The notes beneath the pieces are model-generated. The model was not told where the DNA came from. It saw only the letters and a list, made by a program, of their open reading frames with translations, and did not search any database. A DNA stretch of 64,000 nt from assembly GCF_001708505.1 (NCBI RefSeq), contig NZ_CP015992.1, forward strand, positions 496,001-560,000, written 5' to 3'. Source of the DNA: Pseudomonas sp. TCU-HL1 (GTDB lineage Bacteria; Pseudomonadota; Gammaproteobacteria; Pseudomonadales; Pseudomonadaceae). Shown piece by piece: positions 8,405 to 18,720 of the stretch; position 1 is the stretch's first letter, and each line of letters opens with the position of its first letter. The position numbers were made by a program, and so were the translations under genes.

Positions 8405-9320
8405 GCGAGTCGGCGCCGAAGGCCTTCAGCAAATCCTCCACGAAAGCCACCTGCGCTTCACTCGGTTGCCGTCCGCGATGGCGGGTGAGGTGGAACTGCA
8501 CGCGGTAGCCGGTCTCCTCCGGCAGCAGCGCCCGTAGCTGCCCACTGGCCTCCCAGGGCTCGGCGATGTGTTCCGGCAGGTAGCCGATATGCGCCCCGGA
8601 AAGCACGAACGCCAGGCTGCATTCCACCTGCTCGGTGCGCGCACTGCTGGGGCCGCTTTTAAAGGGCTGCCGGGCTTCTTCGAAGCGGTAGGGGTGATGC
8701 ACCAGGTCGCAGCTGGAAATATCCTCCAGACCTACCTCGGCGCGGTCGAACAGCGGATGCCCGACCCCGCAGAACAACCGTTGCTGTTCACTGAACAGCG
8801 GCTGGTAGTCCAGCGCCGCCTGGGTGCCGGAGAAGTAACCGATGGCCAGGTGCAGTTGGTCCTGCAGCAGGCGCCGCTCCAACTCGGCGGGCATGGCGCT
8901 GATCAGCTCGAACTGCACCGCCTGGTTGCGTTGGCGAAAGCGCCCGATGGCCGCGCCCAGGCGTTGAAGGACCTGGTTGTCGAGGGATTCGGAAAGGCCG
9001 ATGCGCAGCTCGCCCAAGAGCAGGCCGGACATGCCCCGGGCTTCCCCCTTGAACGTCTCGATGGCGCCGAACAGCTTGCGCGTGGCGGCCAGTACCTGCT
9101 CGCCCTTCGGGGTCAGGCGGAAACCCGCCTTGCCGCGTTCGCAGAGGCGGAAGCCCAGGCGCGTTTCCAGCTTGGCCATCTGCGTGCTGATGGTGGACTG
9201 GCCGATGCCCAGTTCGCCCTGGGCCGCGCTGAAGCCGCCGCTTTCCACCACCATGACGAAGATGCGCAGCAGTTGCAGGTCGAGGTCGTGGAGCTGGCTG
9301 AGCATGTCGGCACCAAACAT
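8400..9320 (-). CDS. LysR-family transcriptional regulator of the polyamine cluster
   Basis: About 306 residues. N-terminal winged helix: LQLLRIFVMVVESGGFSAAQGELGIGQSTISTQMAKLETRLGFRLCERGKAGFRLTPKGEQVL; then a ligand-binding domain. The start may be ATG at 9320 or at 9305 (MLSQLHDLD); neither has a strong ribosome site. It is divergent from the polyamine-binding-protein gene at 9417 with about 96 bp between, the normal LTTR arrangement, so that gene and the ureohydrolase are its likely targets. Its last codons lie in a family A repeat. Confidence 0.88.
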   Translation of the reverse strand: MFGADMLSQLHDLDLQLLRIFVMVVESGGFSAAQGELGIGQSTISTQMAKLETRLGFRLCERGKAGFRLTPKGEQVLAATRKLFGAIETFKGEARGMSGLLLGELRIGLSESLDNQVLQRLGAAIGRFRQRNQAVQFELISAMPAELERRLLQDQLHLAIGYFSGTQAALDYQPLFSEQQRLFCGVGHPLFDRAEVGLEDISSCDLVHHPYRFEEARQPFKSGPSSARTEQVECSLAFVLSGAHIGYLPEHIAEPWEASGQLRALLPEETGYRVQFHLTRHRGRQPSEAQVAFVEDLLKAFGADSP

Positions 9321-9416
9321 TGATAGTTATAGATGCCAAAGTAGAACACTTCATATTTATCCAAAGCAAAGCCCGGCGCAGCATGGCCCCACCTGCAACC
9401 CCCCCAGGAGCCCATC

Positions 9417-10499
9417 ATGCGTTGTCCCTTGTTGCTTGCCGCCCTGTTCGCCTGCGCCTTGCCCGTACAGGCCGAAGACAAGGCGCTGAACCTCTACAGC
9501 TGGTCGGCCTACATCCCCGAGAAGGCCCTGCAAGGCTTCAAGACTGAGACCGGCATCGACGTCAAATACGACATCTTCGACAGCGCCGAGGCCCTCGACG
9601 CCAAGCTGCTCACCGGTGGCAGTGGTTATGACGTGGTCTTCCCCGCCAGCAGCGGCCTGGCCCGCGCCATCCAGGCCAAGGCGGTGCAGCCCGTGCAACG
9701 CGAGCGCCTGAAGAACTTCGCCAACCTCGATGCCGAGCTGCTCGCCAAGCTGGCCACCGTCGACCCCGACAATCGTTTCGGCGTGCCCTACACCTGGGGC
9801 ACCGTGGGCCTGGGTATCAACAGGGAAGCGGTGGCCAAGCGCGTTCCCGATGCGCCGCTGAACAGCCTCGACCTGCTGTTCAAGCCGGAATACGCCAGCC
9901 TTCTCAAGGACTGCGGCATTGCCGTGATCGACTCGCCGCAGGAGGTGATCAGCGTCGCCCTGCATTACCTCGGCAAGGCCCCGTACAGCACCGACAAGGC
10001 TGACCTCAAGGCGGTACAGGAGCTGTTCGCCCAGTTGCAGCCTAATGTGCGCTATGTAGGCGCCGGTAAGCACATCAACGACCTGGCCAAGGGTGAGATC
10101 TGCCTGGCCCTGACCTACAACGGCGATGCCGCCATCGCGGCCGACCAGGCCCGCCAGGCGAAGATGCCCTTCGAAGTGATCTACCGGATTCCCCGCGAAG
10201 GCACGCTGATCTGGTTCGACACCATGGTCATCCCCTCCGACGCGCCGCACCCCGAGGCCGCCCATGCCTTCATCGATTACATGCTGCGCCCCGAGGCCAT
10301 CGCCGAGCTGACCAACAGCCAGTTCTTCGCCAACGCCAACAAGGCCGCTACCCCACTGCTGGCGCCCGAGGTGGCCGGCGATCCGGATATCTACCCGAGC
10401 AAGGACGTGCGCGACCGTCTGTTCGGGGAGCAGATCCAGTCGCTCAAGGACCAGCGCGCCCGCACCCGCCTCTGGACTAGTTTCCGTACCCAGTACTGA
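9417..10499 (+). CDS. Polyamine ABC transporter periplasmic binding protein (PotF/SpuD-like)
   Basis: A 360-residue secreted protein with a signal peptide cleaved near PVQA-EDK. Family motifs: ALNLYSWSAYIPEKALQGFKTETGI, YDVVFPASSGLA, FGVPYTWGTVGLGIN, CLALTYNGDAA, PREGTLIWFDTMVIPSDAPHPEAAHAFIDYMLRPE. This family captures putrescine, spermidine or related amines in the periplasm. No permease or ATPase sits beside it, so it may feed another spu/pot transporter. It precedes the ureohydrolase by 51 nt, with a family C repeat between. Confidence 0.88.
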   Translation: MRCPLLLAALFACALPVQAEDKALNLYSWSAYIPEKALQGFKTETGIDVKYDIFDSAEALDAKLLTGGSGYDVVFPASSGLARAIQAKAVQPVQRERLKNFANLDAELLAKLATVDPDNRFGVPYTWGTVGLGINREAVAKRVPDAPLNSLDLLFKPEYASLLKDCGIAVIDSPQEVISVALHYLGKAPYSTDKADLKAVQELFAQLQPNVRYVGAGKHINDLAKGEICLALTYNGDAAIAADQARQAKMPFEVIYRIPREGTLIWFDTMVIPSDAPHPEAAHAFIDYMLRPEAIAELTNSQFFANANKAATPLLAPEVAGDPDIYPSKDVRDRLFGEQIQSLKDQRARTRLWTSFRTQY

Positions 10500-10502
10500 T
10501 TG

Positions 10503-10543
10503 CCCTCTCCCCCAGCCCCTCTCCCTGAAGAGGAGAGGGGAGC
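10503..10543. repeat. Family C CCCTCTCCC hairpin repeat (copy 1)
   Basis: CCCTCTCCCCCAGCCCCTCTCC followed by its imperfect complement GAGGAGAGGGG. Related copies lie at 11647 (opposite orientation) and 18546. Its GAGGGGAG right arm falls exactly at Shine-Dalgarno distance from the ureohydrolase ATG. Confidence 0.75.
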
Positions 10544-10550
10544 CAAACCG

Positions 10551-11525
10551 ATGGAGCCCGATATGGACCACGCCTTCGACAACGATCAGGCCATTACCCG
10601 CGACAGCCTTTACGGCACCGCAGCCGAACCCACCTATGCCGGCATCACCAGCTTCATGCGCCGCCGCTACAGCCGCGACCTGCGCGGCGTCGATCTGGTG
10701 GTGAGCGGGGTGCCCTTCGACACCGCCACCACCAACCGTCCCGGCAGCCGCTTCGGGCCGCGCGCCATCCGCGCCGCCTCGGTGCAGATGGCCTGGGCCC
10801 GGCATTACCCCTGGGAGTTCGACCCCTTCGACCACCTGGCGGTGATCGACTACGGCGACTGCGCCTTCGACCACGGCACCCCGCAGGACACCCCCGAGAT
10901 CATCCAGGCCCATGCGGCGCGCATTCTCGAATCCGGCGCAGCCATGCTCACCCTGGGCGGCGATCACTTCATCAGCTACCCGCTGCTGAAAGCCCACGCG
11001 GCGAAGCACGGCCCGCTGTCGCTGATCCACTTCGACGCCCACAGCGATACCTGGCCGGACGAAGAGGTGAAGCGCATCGACCACGGCACCATGTTCTATC
11101 ACGCCGCCTGTGAGGGCCTGGTGGACCCGTCGCGCTCGGTGCAGGTGGGCCTGCGTACCACCAATGACGACGTGATGGGCTTCCAGGTGCTGGATGCCCG
11201 CGAAGTGCATCGGCACACGCCGGAGCAGATCGCCGAGCGCATCCGCGCGCGGGTGGGCGACAACCCGGTGTACCTGACCTTCGACATCGACTGCCTTGAC
11301 CCCGCCTTCGCACCCGGCACCGGCACGCCGGTGTGCGGGGGGCTTTCCAGCCACCAGGCGCTGGAAATCCTCCGCGGCCTGCGCGGCATCAACCTGGTAG
11401 GCATGGACGTGGTGGAAGTCGCGCCGCCCTACGACAACGCCGAAGTCACCGCCCTGGCTGGCGCGACCCTGGCGATGGAGATGGTTTGCCTATACGCGGC
11501 GCGGCATAAGCTCGGGATGAAGTAA
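10551..11525 (+). CDS. Ureohydrolase (agmatinase/guanidinobutyrase family)
   Basis: A 324-residue Mn-dependent hydrolase releasing urea from a guanidino compound such as agmatine or guanidinobutyrate. Metal-ligand motifs: LGGDHFISYP, IHFDAHSDTW, and TFDIDCLDPAFAPGTGTP; also NRPGSRFGPRAIR and MDVVEVAPPYD. The start at 10551 is favoured because GAGGGGAG ends 8 nt before it; ATG at 10563 is an alternative. Urea and an amine product fit the adjoining polyamine uptake and glutamylation genes. The residues do not tell which guanidino substrate is used. Confidence 0.87.
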   Translation: MEPDMDHAFDNDQAITRDSLYGTAAEPTYAGITSFMRRRYSRDLRGVDLVVSGVPFDTATTNRPGSRFGPRAIRAASVQMAWARHYPWEFDPFDHLAVIDYGDCAFDHGTPQDTPEIIQAHAARILESGAAMLTLGGDHFISYPLLKAHAAKHGPLSLIHFDAHSDTWPDEEVKRIDHGTMFYHAACEGLVDPSRSVQVGLRTTNDDVMGFQVLDAREVHRHTPEQIAERIRARVGDNPVYLTFDIDCLDPAFAPGTGTPVCGGLSSHQALEILRGLRGINLVGMDVVEVAPPYDNAEVTALAGATLAMEMVCLYAARHKLGMK

Positions 11526-11534
11526 GCGGTCCGG

Positions 11535-11566
11535 TGTAGGGTGGAAATCGCTCTTCATTTCCACCA
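11535..11566. repeat. GTAGGGTGGAAA hairpin repeat, partial family A-like element
   Basis: GTAGGGTGGAAAT pairs with ATTTCCACC over a short loop, directly after the ureohydrolase. It resembles the ends of family A but lacks the far half. Confidence 0.45.
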
Positions 11567-11646
11567 TTCGGCGATCGACCGGGCCGCGAATGGTGGACCA
11601 GTGGAGCGTGGTCCACTGACTCGGACGTCCGATGGAGCGCGGACTG

Positions 11647-11689
11647 GCTCCCCTCGCCCTTCAGGGAGAGGGGCTGGGGAGAGGGTAGC
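11647..11689. repeat. Family C CCCTCTCCC hairpin repeat (copy 2, inverted)
   Basis: Same sequence class as 10503-10543 but in reverse orientation (GAGGGGCTGGGGAGAGGG), between convergent genes. Confidence 0.75.
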
Positions 11690-11700
11690 GGAGGTCGAAA

Positions 11701-11734
11701 AAAGACGCGGGCCCAACCACGGGCCCGCGTTTTC
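11701..11734. terminator. Bidirectional terminator between ureohydrolase and CoA-transferase genes
   Basis: Perfect 10-bp stem ACGCGGGCCC / GGGCCCGCGT (11705-11714 and 11721-11730) with a 6-nt loop. T runs follow on both strands (TTTT on +, six T's interrupted by C on -). Confidence 0.85.
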
Positions 11735-11745
11735 ACGCACGAAAT

Positions 11746-13302
11746 CTATGGGGTGATCAGTTCACGCAGCCCGATGCGCGCCTCGCGGAACAGCCGCGCA
11801 TCCATCAATGTCGGTTCGCGCACGATGGGGCGGAAATCCATGCGTTGCAGGATGTCTCGCTCCAGGTCGACGCCGGGGGCGATCTCGATCAGTTCCAACC
11901 CCTCAAGGGTCAGGCGGAACACACAGCGCTCGGTGACGTAGAGCACTGGCTTGCCCGACTCGGCAGCCAGCCTGCCGGCGAAGGTGCGGTGTTCCACCTC
12001 GCGGACGAACTTGCGCACCTCACCGTCCTGCACGATGCGCAGGGCGCTGTCTTCGATACGGATGTCCTGTTGGCCGGCGCTGAAGGTGCCGACAAAGACC
12101 ACCGCCTTGGCGTTCTGGCTGATGTTGATGAAGCCACCGGCGCCGGCCAGGCGGGTGCCGAAGCGCGAGACGTTGAGGTTGCCCTCGGCATCGGCCTGGG
12201 CCAGGCCGAGGAAGGCAATGTCTAGGCCGCCGCCGTCGTAGAAGTCGAACTGGTAGGGCTGGTCGATCAGCGCGCTGTGATTGCTCGCCGCGCCGAAGTC
12301 CAGGCCGGAGGCGGGCACGCCGCCGATCACGCCGGGCTCGGCGGTCAGGGTCAGCAGGTCGATCACGCCTTCCTCGGCGGCTACCGCCGCGACTCCTTCG
12401 GGCATGCCGATGCCGAGGTTGACCACCGCGCCCGGCGGCAGCTCCAGGGCGGCGCGGCGGGCGATCAGCTTGCGCAGGTCGAGCGGCATGGGCGCCAGGC
12501 TGTCCACCGGTACCCGCACTTCGGCGGCGAAGGCCGGGTTGTAGGCGGTGGCGAAGGTCTGCTGGTGGTTCTCCGGGCTGGCCACCACCACGCAGTCGAC
12601 GAGTATGCCGGGGATCTTCACATCACGCGGGTTGAGTGAATCCCGCGCAACCACGCGCTCCACCTGGGCGATCACCAGGCCGCCGGAGTTGCGCGCGGCC
12701 ATGGCGATGGCGAGGCTCTCGATGGTCAGCGCCTCGCGCTCCATGGAGAGGTTGCCGTCCTCGTCGGCGCTGGTGGCGCGGATCACCCCGACGTGAATCG
12801 GGAAAGCCTTGTAGAACAGATAGTCGTCGCCCTCGATGGGCATGCGTCGAACCAGTTCCTCGGTGGTCCGTGCATTGAGCTTGCCGCCACCGAATTCGGG
12901 GTCGACGAAGGTGCCCAGGCCGACCTTGGAAAGCTGACCCGGCTTGCCTGCGGCAATGTCGCGGAACAGCTGGGAGATCACCCCCTGGGGCAGGTTGTAG
13001 GCCTCGATACGGTTTTCCACCGCCAGCTTTTGCAGGCCCGGCACCAGGCCCCAGTGTCCGCCGATCACCCGGCGTACCAGACCTTCGTGGGCCAGGTGGT
13101 TGAGGCCACGGCGCTTGCCGTCGCCTTGCCCGGCCGCGTACACCAGCGTCAAATTGCGGGGCGCCTGTTCGGCGGCGAAGCGCTGTTCCAGGGCGATGGC
13201 GATTTCCTCGGCGAAACCGATGCCGACGAAACCACCGGTGGCCAGGTTTGCGTTGTCCGGAATCCGGGCCACCGCTTCGGCGGCGCTCATCACTTTGCTC
13301 AT
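11746..13302 (-). CDS. Acyl-CoA:acetate/3-ketoacid CoA-transferase (fused subunits)
   Basis: A 518-residue fused alpha-beta CoA-transferase. The start at [12 protein letters not shown] has GAGGA upstream. The N-terminal half shows [22 protein letters not shown]; the C-terminal half has [17 protein letters not shown] and [17 protein letters not shown], where the Glu of AEPG corresponds to the catalytic glutamate that forms the CoA thioester in the YdiF group. It would activate short-chain acids or 3-ketoacids for beta-oxidation. The permease gene lies 155 bp upstream on the same strand, pointing to uptake then activation of acetoacetate, 3-hydroxybutyrate or similar acids. Confidence 0.88.
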   Translation of the reverse strand: MSKVMSAAEAVARIPDNANLATGGFVGIGFAEEIAIALEQRFAAEQAPRNLTLVYAAGQGDGKRRGLNHLAHEGLVRRVIGGHWGLVPGLQKLAVENRIEAYNLPQGVISQLFRDIAAGKPGQLSKVGLGTFVDPEFGGGKLNARTTEELVRRMPIEGDDYLFYKAFPIHVGVIRATSADEDGNLSMEREALTIESLAIAMAARNSGGLVIAQVERVVARDSLNPRDVKIPGILVDCVVVASPENHQQTFATAYNPAFAAEVRVPVDSLAPMPLDLRKLIARRAALELPPGAVVNLGIGMPEGVAAVAAEEGVIDLLTLTAEPGVIGGVPASGLDFGAASNHSALIDQPYQFDFYDGGGLDIAFLGLAQADAEGNLNVSRFGTRLAGAGGFINISQNAKAVVFVGTFSAGQQDIRIEDSALRIVQDGEVRKFVREVEHRTFAGRLAAESGKPVLYVTERCVFRLTLEGLELIEIAPGVDLERDILQRMDFRPIVREPTLMDARLFREARIGLRELITP

Positions 13303-13339
13303 GGTGTTCCTCGAGCTATGCAAACGGGGTGTGGAAACT

Positions 13340-13434
13340 GTAGGGGCGAATTCATTCGCCATGCGGGACAACGTCCTGCCCCGGGGTCTTGAGGGGGCCC
13401 CTGTGCGGCCCTTGGCGAATGAATTCGTCCCTAC
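13340..13434. repeat. Family B GCGAATTCATTCGC long inverted repeat
   Basis: The 21-bp arms (13340-13360 and 13414-13434) are complementary in 20 of 21 positions: GTAGGGGCGAATTCATTCGCC against the complement of GGCGAATGAATTCGTCCCTAC. It lies between permease and CoA-transferase genes; half copies occur near 22133 and 44063. Confidence 0.8.
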
Positions 13435-13457
13435 AAAAGAGCCGCCTGGGTGCAGTA

Positions 13458-14846
13458 TCAGAAACTGCCGAACGCGGTCCCCAGCACGATCACCAACACC
13501 AGCGGCACCACCGGCAGCAAGGCGCTGGTCATGAACACGTACTTGTAGGAGTCGCGGTGGGTCAGCTTGCAGATGGCCAGCAGGGTGATTACCGCGCCGT
13601 TGTGCGGCAGGGTGTCGAGGCTGCCGGAAGCCAGCGCGGCGACCCGGTGCAACAGCTCGGGGCTGATCCCGGCGGCATTGGCCATTTCCAGGTACTGCGC
13701 GCCAAGGGCCTTGAGGGCGATGGACATGCCGCCGGAGGCCGAGCCCGTGATCCCGGCCAGTGCGCTGACCGTCAGGGCTTCGGACACCAGCGGGTTGCCC
13801 GGCGCGACGTTGAGCAGGAAATCGCGGATCACCACGAAGCCGGCCAGGGAGGCGATCACGCTGCCGTAGCCCACTTCGGAGGCGGTGTTGAGCACCGGCA
13901 GCATGGCGCCGAAGGTGCCGTCGTTGACACTCTTCTTCAGGTTGGTCCAGTGCCGCCAATGCAGTGCCACCAGCAGGGTGATGGCGGTGGTGAGGGCGAT
14001 GATGATGGCCCAGATGCCGATCAGCGACTTGGCGTCCTGCAGCCCGCCGAACTCAGGCTTGGCCAGGTAGCTGGTGTCGATGCCGGGCAGGTAGACCTTG
14101 GCCATCAGGAAGTTCAGCACGATGACCACCAGGATCGGCAGCAACGCCAGCCAGAAGCCGGTGCTCGGCTGGGTATCCTGACCCTGCGGATCGTCGGCAT
14201 GCTCGCCATAGCCTTCACCAGCGGCAATCAGCTTGCGTGCTTCGTTGTTCAGCCACCAGGAACCCAGGGCGAAGATCACCACGCCAGCGAGCAGGCCAAG
14301 GCCGGGAGCGGCGAAGGTGTCAGTACCGAAGAAAGGGATCGGGATGGCGTTGGTGATGGCTGGGGTGCCGGGCAGGGCCGTCATGGTGAAGGTGAAGGAG
14401 CCCAGGGCGATGGCGCCCGGCAGGATGCGCTTGGGAATGCCCGCCTCGCGGAACAGCGCCGCGCCGATGGGATAGACCGCGAAGGCCACCACGAACAGCG
14501 AGACGCCACCGTAGGTGAGGATGCCGCAGGCGATGACGATGGCCAGCACGGCGCGGGAGCTGCCGATCTTGCTGACGATGCCGTGGGCGATGGCGCGGGC
14601 GGACCCCGAGTCGTCCATCAACTTGCCGAAGATGGCCCCGAGCATGAACAGCGGGAAGAACTGGATCAGGTAGCCGCCGAGCGCCTTCATGAAGACCTGG
14701 GTGTAGGTCGGCAGCAGCAGCGCCGCGTCGCCGGCGAACAACACCGCGAGCAGGGCGAGCAGGGGCGCGAGAAGCAGGACGTTGATGCCTCGGTAGGCGA
14801 GGTACATCAGCAGAGCGAGAGAAATCAGGATTCCTAGGGTGCCCAT
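13458..14846 (-). CDS. GntP-family permease for short-chain organic acids
   Basis: A 462-residue inner-membrane transporter with about 12-14 hydrophobic segments. Motifs include [59 protein letters not shown] and [18 protein letters not shown], typical of GntP-type carriers for gluconate, 3-hydroxybutyrate and related acids. AAGGAAG precedes the start. It is first in a unit with the CoA-transferase, about 50 nt downstream of a -24/-12 promoter, so transcription probably needs sigma-54 and the neighbouring activator. In P. aeruginosa a similar permease/CoA-transferase set serves ketone bodies. Confidence 0.85.
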   Translation of the reverse strand: MGTLGILISLALLMYLAYRGINVLLLAPLLALLAVLFAGDAALLLPTYTQVFMKALGGYLIQFFPLFMLGAIFGKLMDDSGSARAIAHGIVSKIGSSRAVLAIVIACGILTYGGVSLFVVAFAVYPIGAALFREAGIPKRILPGAIALGSFTFTMTALPGTPAITNAIPIPFFGTDTFAAPGLGLLAGVVIFALGSWWLNNEARKLIAAGEGYGEHADDPQGQDTQPSTGFWLALLPILVVIVLNFLMAKVYLPGIDTSYLAKPEFGGLQDAKSLIGIWAIIIALTTAITLLVALHWRHWTNLKKSVNDGTFGAMLPVLNTASEVGYGSVIASLAGFVVIRDFLLNVAPGNPLVSEALTVSALAGITGSASGGMSIALKALGAQYLEMANAAGISPELLHRVAALASGSLDTLPHNGAVITLLAICKLTHRDSYKYVFMTSALLPVVPLVLVIVLGTAFGSF

Positions 14847-14906
14847 GGGGACTTCCTTCTTGTTGTTGTTTTCCGCTGCGTCGGGGCGGCGTGTAGGAGG
14901 CGTTAG

Positions 14907-14922
14907 AGCGAAAGCTGTGCCA
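14907..14922 (-). promoter_or_regulatory. Sigma-54 (-24/-12) promoter of the permease gene
   Basis: On the - strand the bases read TGGCACAGCTTTCGCT: the invariant GG and GC are separated by exactly 10 nt and TGGCAC is the perfect -24 half. Predicted start of transcription near 14896, some 50 nt before the permease ATG. Confidence 0.8.
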
Positions 14923-15003
14923 GAAGTGGGTTTTTGGCTCTGTAACGGCTCTGGGACAGGGTTTCTGAGAACCCAGGAGGGCTTGGATGGTCGTGATGTG
15001 ATT

Positions 15004-15019
15004 GTCCAGAATTCTGGGC
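15004..15019. promoter_or_regulatory. Upstream activator site 1 (GTCCAG-N4-CTGGGC)
   Basis: GTCCAGAATTCTGGGC; the inner 12 bp CCAGAATTCTGG are a perfect palindrome. It is the site nearest to the -24/-12 promoter, about 80-100 bp from it. Confidence 0.65.
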
Positions 15020-15022
15020 GGT

Positions 15023-15038
15023 GACCAGGTATCTGGAC
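15023..15038. promoter_or_regulatory. Upstream activator site 2 (GACCAG-N4-CTGGAC)
   Basis: GACCAGGTATCTGGAC has the same CCAG-N4-CTGG core. Its centre is 19 bp from site 1, close to two helical turns. Confidence 0.65.
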
Positions 15039-15054
15039 GTTATTCGGGTGGGCT

Positions 15055-15070
15055 GTCCATAAAGCTGGAC
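15055..15070. promoter_or_regulatory. Upstream activator site 3 (GTCCAT-N4-CTGGAC)
   Basis: GTCCATAAAGCTGGAC has GTCCA/TGGAC outer arms around the same layout. Its centre is 32 bp from site 2, about three turns. Confidence 0.6.
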
Positions 15071-15123
15071 GCTCAGGAAGGGTTCAATTCGCTCCCACAG
15101 GACGTCTTCCTGGAATCTCCTGC

Positions 15124-16611
<1,488 letters not shown>

Positions 16612-16669
16612 CGGGCAGCGATTATGGCATCGTCCGCGCGCTGTACATCATCGCCAATCGTTACGCCAC

Positions 16670-16700
16670 GTAGGATGCGTAGAGCGGAGCGAAACCCGTC
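16670..16700. repeat. Family A repeat, half element
   Basis: GTAGGATGCGTAGAGCGGAGCGAAACCCGTC matches one half of family A but I see no partner arm within 100 bp. It lies between the activator gene and the EamA gene. Confidence 0.6.
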
Positions 16701-16722
16701 AAGCGGTTGCCCAGTCCGGGCG

Positions 16723-17571
16723 CTAATCCACCATCTTGATCAGCAGGATGCCCGCGGTAACCACGCAGGCCGCGAGGATGCGGCGGATGCCGAAGGGCTC
16801 CTTGAACACCAGGCTGGCGATGATGGCGGCAATGATCACGCTGCTTTCGCGCAGGGCGGCGACCTTGGCCACGTTGTCCAGGGTCATGGCGAACAGCACC
16901 AGGCCGTAGGCCACGCAGTAGTTGAAGCCGCCGAACAGGCCGATGCGCCAGTTGTCGCGGGCGAAGCGCAGTACCAGCGGGCCACGGCGCATCCAGGCGA
17001 GCAGCGGGATAGTCATGCTCTGCATCAGCGTCAGATACACCACGAACTGCAGCACGTTGTCGGCACGGCGCACACCCTGGGCGTCGATCAGCGTGTAGAG
17101 CGCCACGCCGGCCCCCGCCAGCGCTGCGCAACCCAGCGCCTTGAGGGAACTGGATTCCAGGCGGGTGGAGAGCAGGCTGAGGATGCCGACGGAAATCAGC
17201 ACGATGCCCAGCAGCATGGCGCCGGAAAGGTGTTCGCCGAACAGCAGTCCCACACAGAGCGCTACCAGCAGCGGCGGCAGGCCGCGCACCACCGGGTAGA
17301 CCTGGCCGAAGTCGCCGTAGTGGTAGGCGCGGATCAGCAGCAGGCGATAGAGCGTGTTCACCACGACCGAAAGACCGATCAGCCCCCAGACCACTAGCGG
17401 CGGCGGGCTGACCAGGGGCAGCAGGGCAACGCTGAAGCAGAAGGCCACGCCATCCACCAGGGCCATCGACGAGAGCCGATCACTGCCGGCCTTGATCACC
17501 GCGTTCCAGCTGGCGTGCATCAGGGCGGAGAGCAGGACCACCAGGGTGGCGAGGTCGGTGTCAGCGAGCAC
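16723..17571 (-). CDS. EamA/DMT-family inner-membrane transporter
   Basis: A 282-residue protein with about ten hydrophobic helices arranged as two five-helix EamA repeats (for example LVVLLSALMHASWNAVIKAGS at the N-terminus and SLVFKEPFGIRRILAACVVTAGILLI at the C-terminus). It starts at GTG with GGAG upstream. Family members export or import amino acids and other metabolites. It is divergent from the LysR gene at 17688 across 116 bp, the common arrangement of an LTTR and its exporter target. Substrate unknown. Confidence 0.85.
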   Translation of the reverse strand: MLADTDLATLVVLLSALMHASWNAVIKAGSDRLSSMALVDGVAFCFSVALLPLVSPPPLVVWGLIGLSVVVNTLYRLLLIRAYHYGDFGQVYPVVRGLPPLLVALCVGLLFGEHLSGAMLLGIVLISVGILSLLSTRLESSSLKALGCAALAGAGVALYTLIDAQGVRRADNVLQFVVYLTLMQSMTIPLLAWMRRGPLVLRFARDNWRIGLFGGFNYCVAYGLVLFAMTLDNVAKVAALRESSVIIAAIIASLVFKEPFGIRRILAACVVTAGILLIKMVD

Positions 17572-17687
17572 GGGGGACTCCAGCGGCGGTAGAGCAGGGC
17601 GGATGTTGCGTAGCGTGCGGGCTCATCAGTCCATCATTCAAATCGTTTATCGTTATCCGTCGAATAAGTCCTGCTGATGGAATAACC

Positions 17688-18572
17688 ATGAACCTCTTCC
17701 AGCTTCGCGCCTTCGATGCGGTGGTCCGCGAGGGCAGCTTCACCCGCGCCGCCGAGCGCCTGTGCATCAGCCAGCCGGCGGTGACCGGGCATATCAAGGC
17801 GCTGGAAGAGCACTATCAGGTGCGCCTGCTGCGCCGCTCTGCGCGCCAGGTGGAACCTACCGAGCTGGGTCGCCGCCTGGCCGCCATCAGCCACCCGCTG
17901 TTCGCCCTGGCGGAACAGGCCGAGGATCTGCTGAAGACTAGCCAGGCGCTGGAGTCCGGCCGCCTTGACCTCGCCGCGGACAGCCCGCACCTAGTGATGC
18001 CACTGCTGGCGAAGATGCGTGAGCGCCATCCCGGCGTGACCATCAACCTGCGTCTGGGCAACACCCAGGAAACCCTTACCGCGCTGAATGGCGAGCGGGT
18101 GGACCTGGCGCTGATCAGCGACATGAGCGAGCGCCCCGGCCTGCGCCTGCAACCCATTGGCGAGGCGCGGCTGTGCCTGTTGCTGCCAGCGGCGCACCCG
18201 TGGATCGGTACGCGCAATGAGGTGGCCCTGAATGAGCTGCGCGGTGAAGTGCTGTTGCAGCGCGAGCCCGCCTCCCTGACCCGGCGCACCTTCGAAAAGG
18301 CCTGCACTGAGCAGGGCCTGGAATTGCGCGCGGCGCTGGAGCTGAACAGCCGCGAAGCGGTGATCGAGGCCGTGGCGGCGGGGCTCGGGGTGAGCATCCT
18401 GTACTCGCTGGAAGTGCCCCGTGATCCACGGGTGGCGGCACTGCCACTGAAGGGCGAAGGGCTGGTCAGCCGGCACTACCTGGCGTGCCTGGAGAGCTAT
18501 GCGGAATTGCGGGTGGTGAGGGCTTTCTTCGAAGTGGCGGCGGATGCCCTCTCCCCCAACCCCTCTCCCTGA
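17688..18572 (+). CDS. LysR-family regulator whose C-terminus runs into a repeat
   Basis: A 294-residue LTTR with helix-turn-helix LFQLRAFDAVVREGSFTRAAERLCISQPAVTGHIKALEEHYQVRLLRRSARQVEPTELG and a full effector domain; it resembles the regulators linked to aminoethylphosphonate use. It is divergent from the EamA gene, its probable target. The final residues ALSPNPSP and the stop codon come from a family C CCCTCTCCC repeat, meaning a repeat insertion changed the natural C-terminus. The effector domain appears otherwise complete. Confidence 0.87.
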   Translation: MNLFQLRAFDAVVREGSFTRAAERLCISQPAVTGHIKALEEHYQVRLLRRSARQVEPTELGRRLAAISHPLFALAEQAEDLLKTSQALESGRLDLAADSPHLVMPLLAKMRERHPGVTINLRLGNTQETLTALNGERVDLALISDMSERPGLRLQPIGEARLCLLLPAAHPWIGTRNEVALNELRGEVLLQREPASLTRRTFEKACTEQGLELRAALELNSREAVIEAVAAGLGVSILYSLEVPRDPRVAALPLKGEGLVSRHYLACLESYAELRVVRAFFEVAADALSPNPSP

Positions 18573-18587
18573 AGGGCGAGGGGAGCC
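18546..18587. repeat. Family C CCCTCTCCC hairpin repeat (copy 3)
   Basis: CCCTCTCCCCCAACCCCTCTCCC followed by GGGCGAGGGGAGCC. It overlaps the last nine codons of the LysR gene and provides its TGA. Confidence 0.75.
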
Positions 18588-18617
18588 ATTCTGTGCCGCC
18601 TCGAAATCCACAGTCCC

Positions 18618-18701
18618 GTAGGTTGGTGTAGAGCGAAGCGAAACCCAACGATTCCCGGTTGGGCCGGGCGTTGGGCTTCGCGTAGCTCAGCCACAACCTA
18701 C
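18618..18701. repeat. Family A dispersed hairpin repeat (copy 3)
   Basis: GTAGGTTGG... and ...CCACAACCTAC form outer arms, and GAGCGAAGCGAAACCCAAC pairs with GTTGGGCTTCGCGTAGCTC inside. It lies between convergent genes. Confidence 0.75.
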
Positions 18702-18720
18702 AAGAGCCGCCCTCACAGTG

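Noticed and set aside
9357..11354. 665-codon frame on the - strand over the binding protein and ureohydrolase
   Set aside because: Antisense to two well-recognised proteins, no domain pattern of its own.
13303..13959. N-terminal extension of the CoA-transferase frame up to 13959
   Set aside because: The extension runs through the family B repeat and the permease gene; the start at 13302 has a ribosome site and matches the family N-terminus.
13389..14837. 482-codon frame on the + strand opposite the GntP permease
   Set aside because: The - strand frame has true membrane helices and family motifs; the + frame is low-complexity Gly/Asp/Gln/His.
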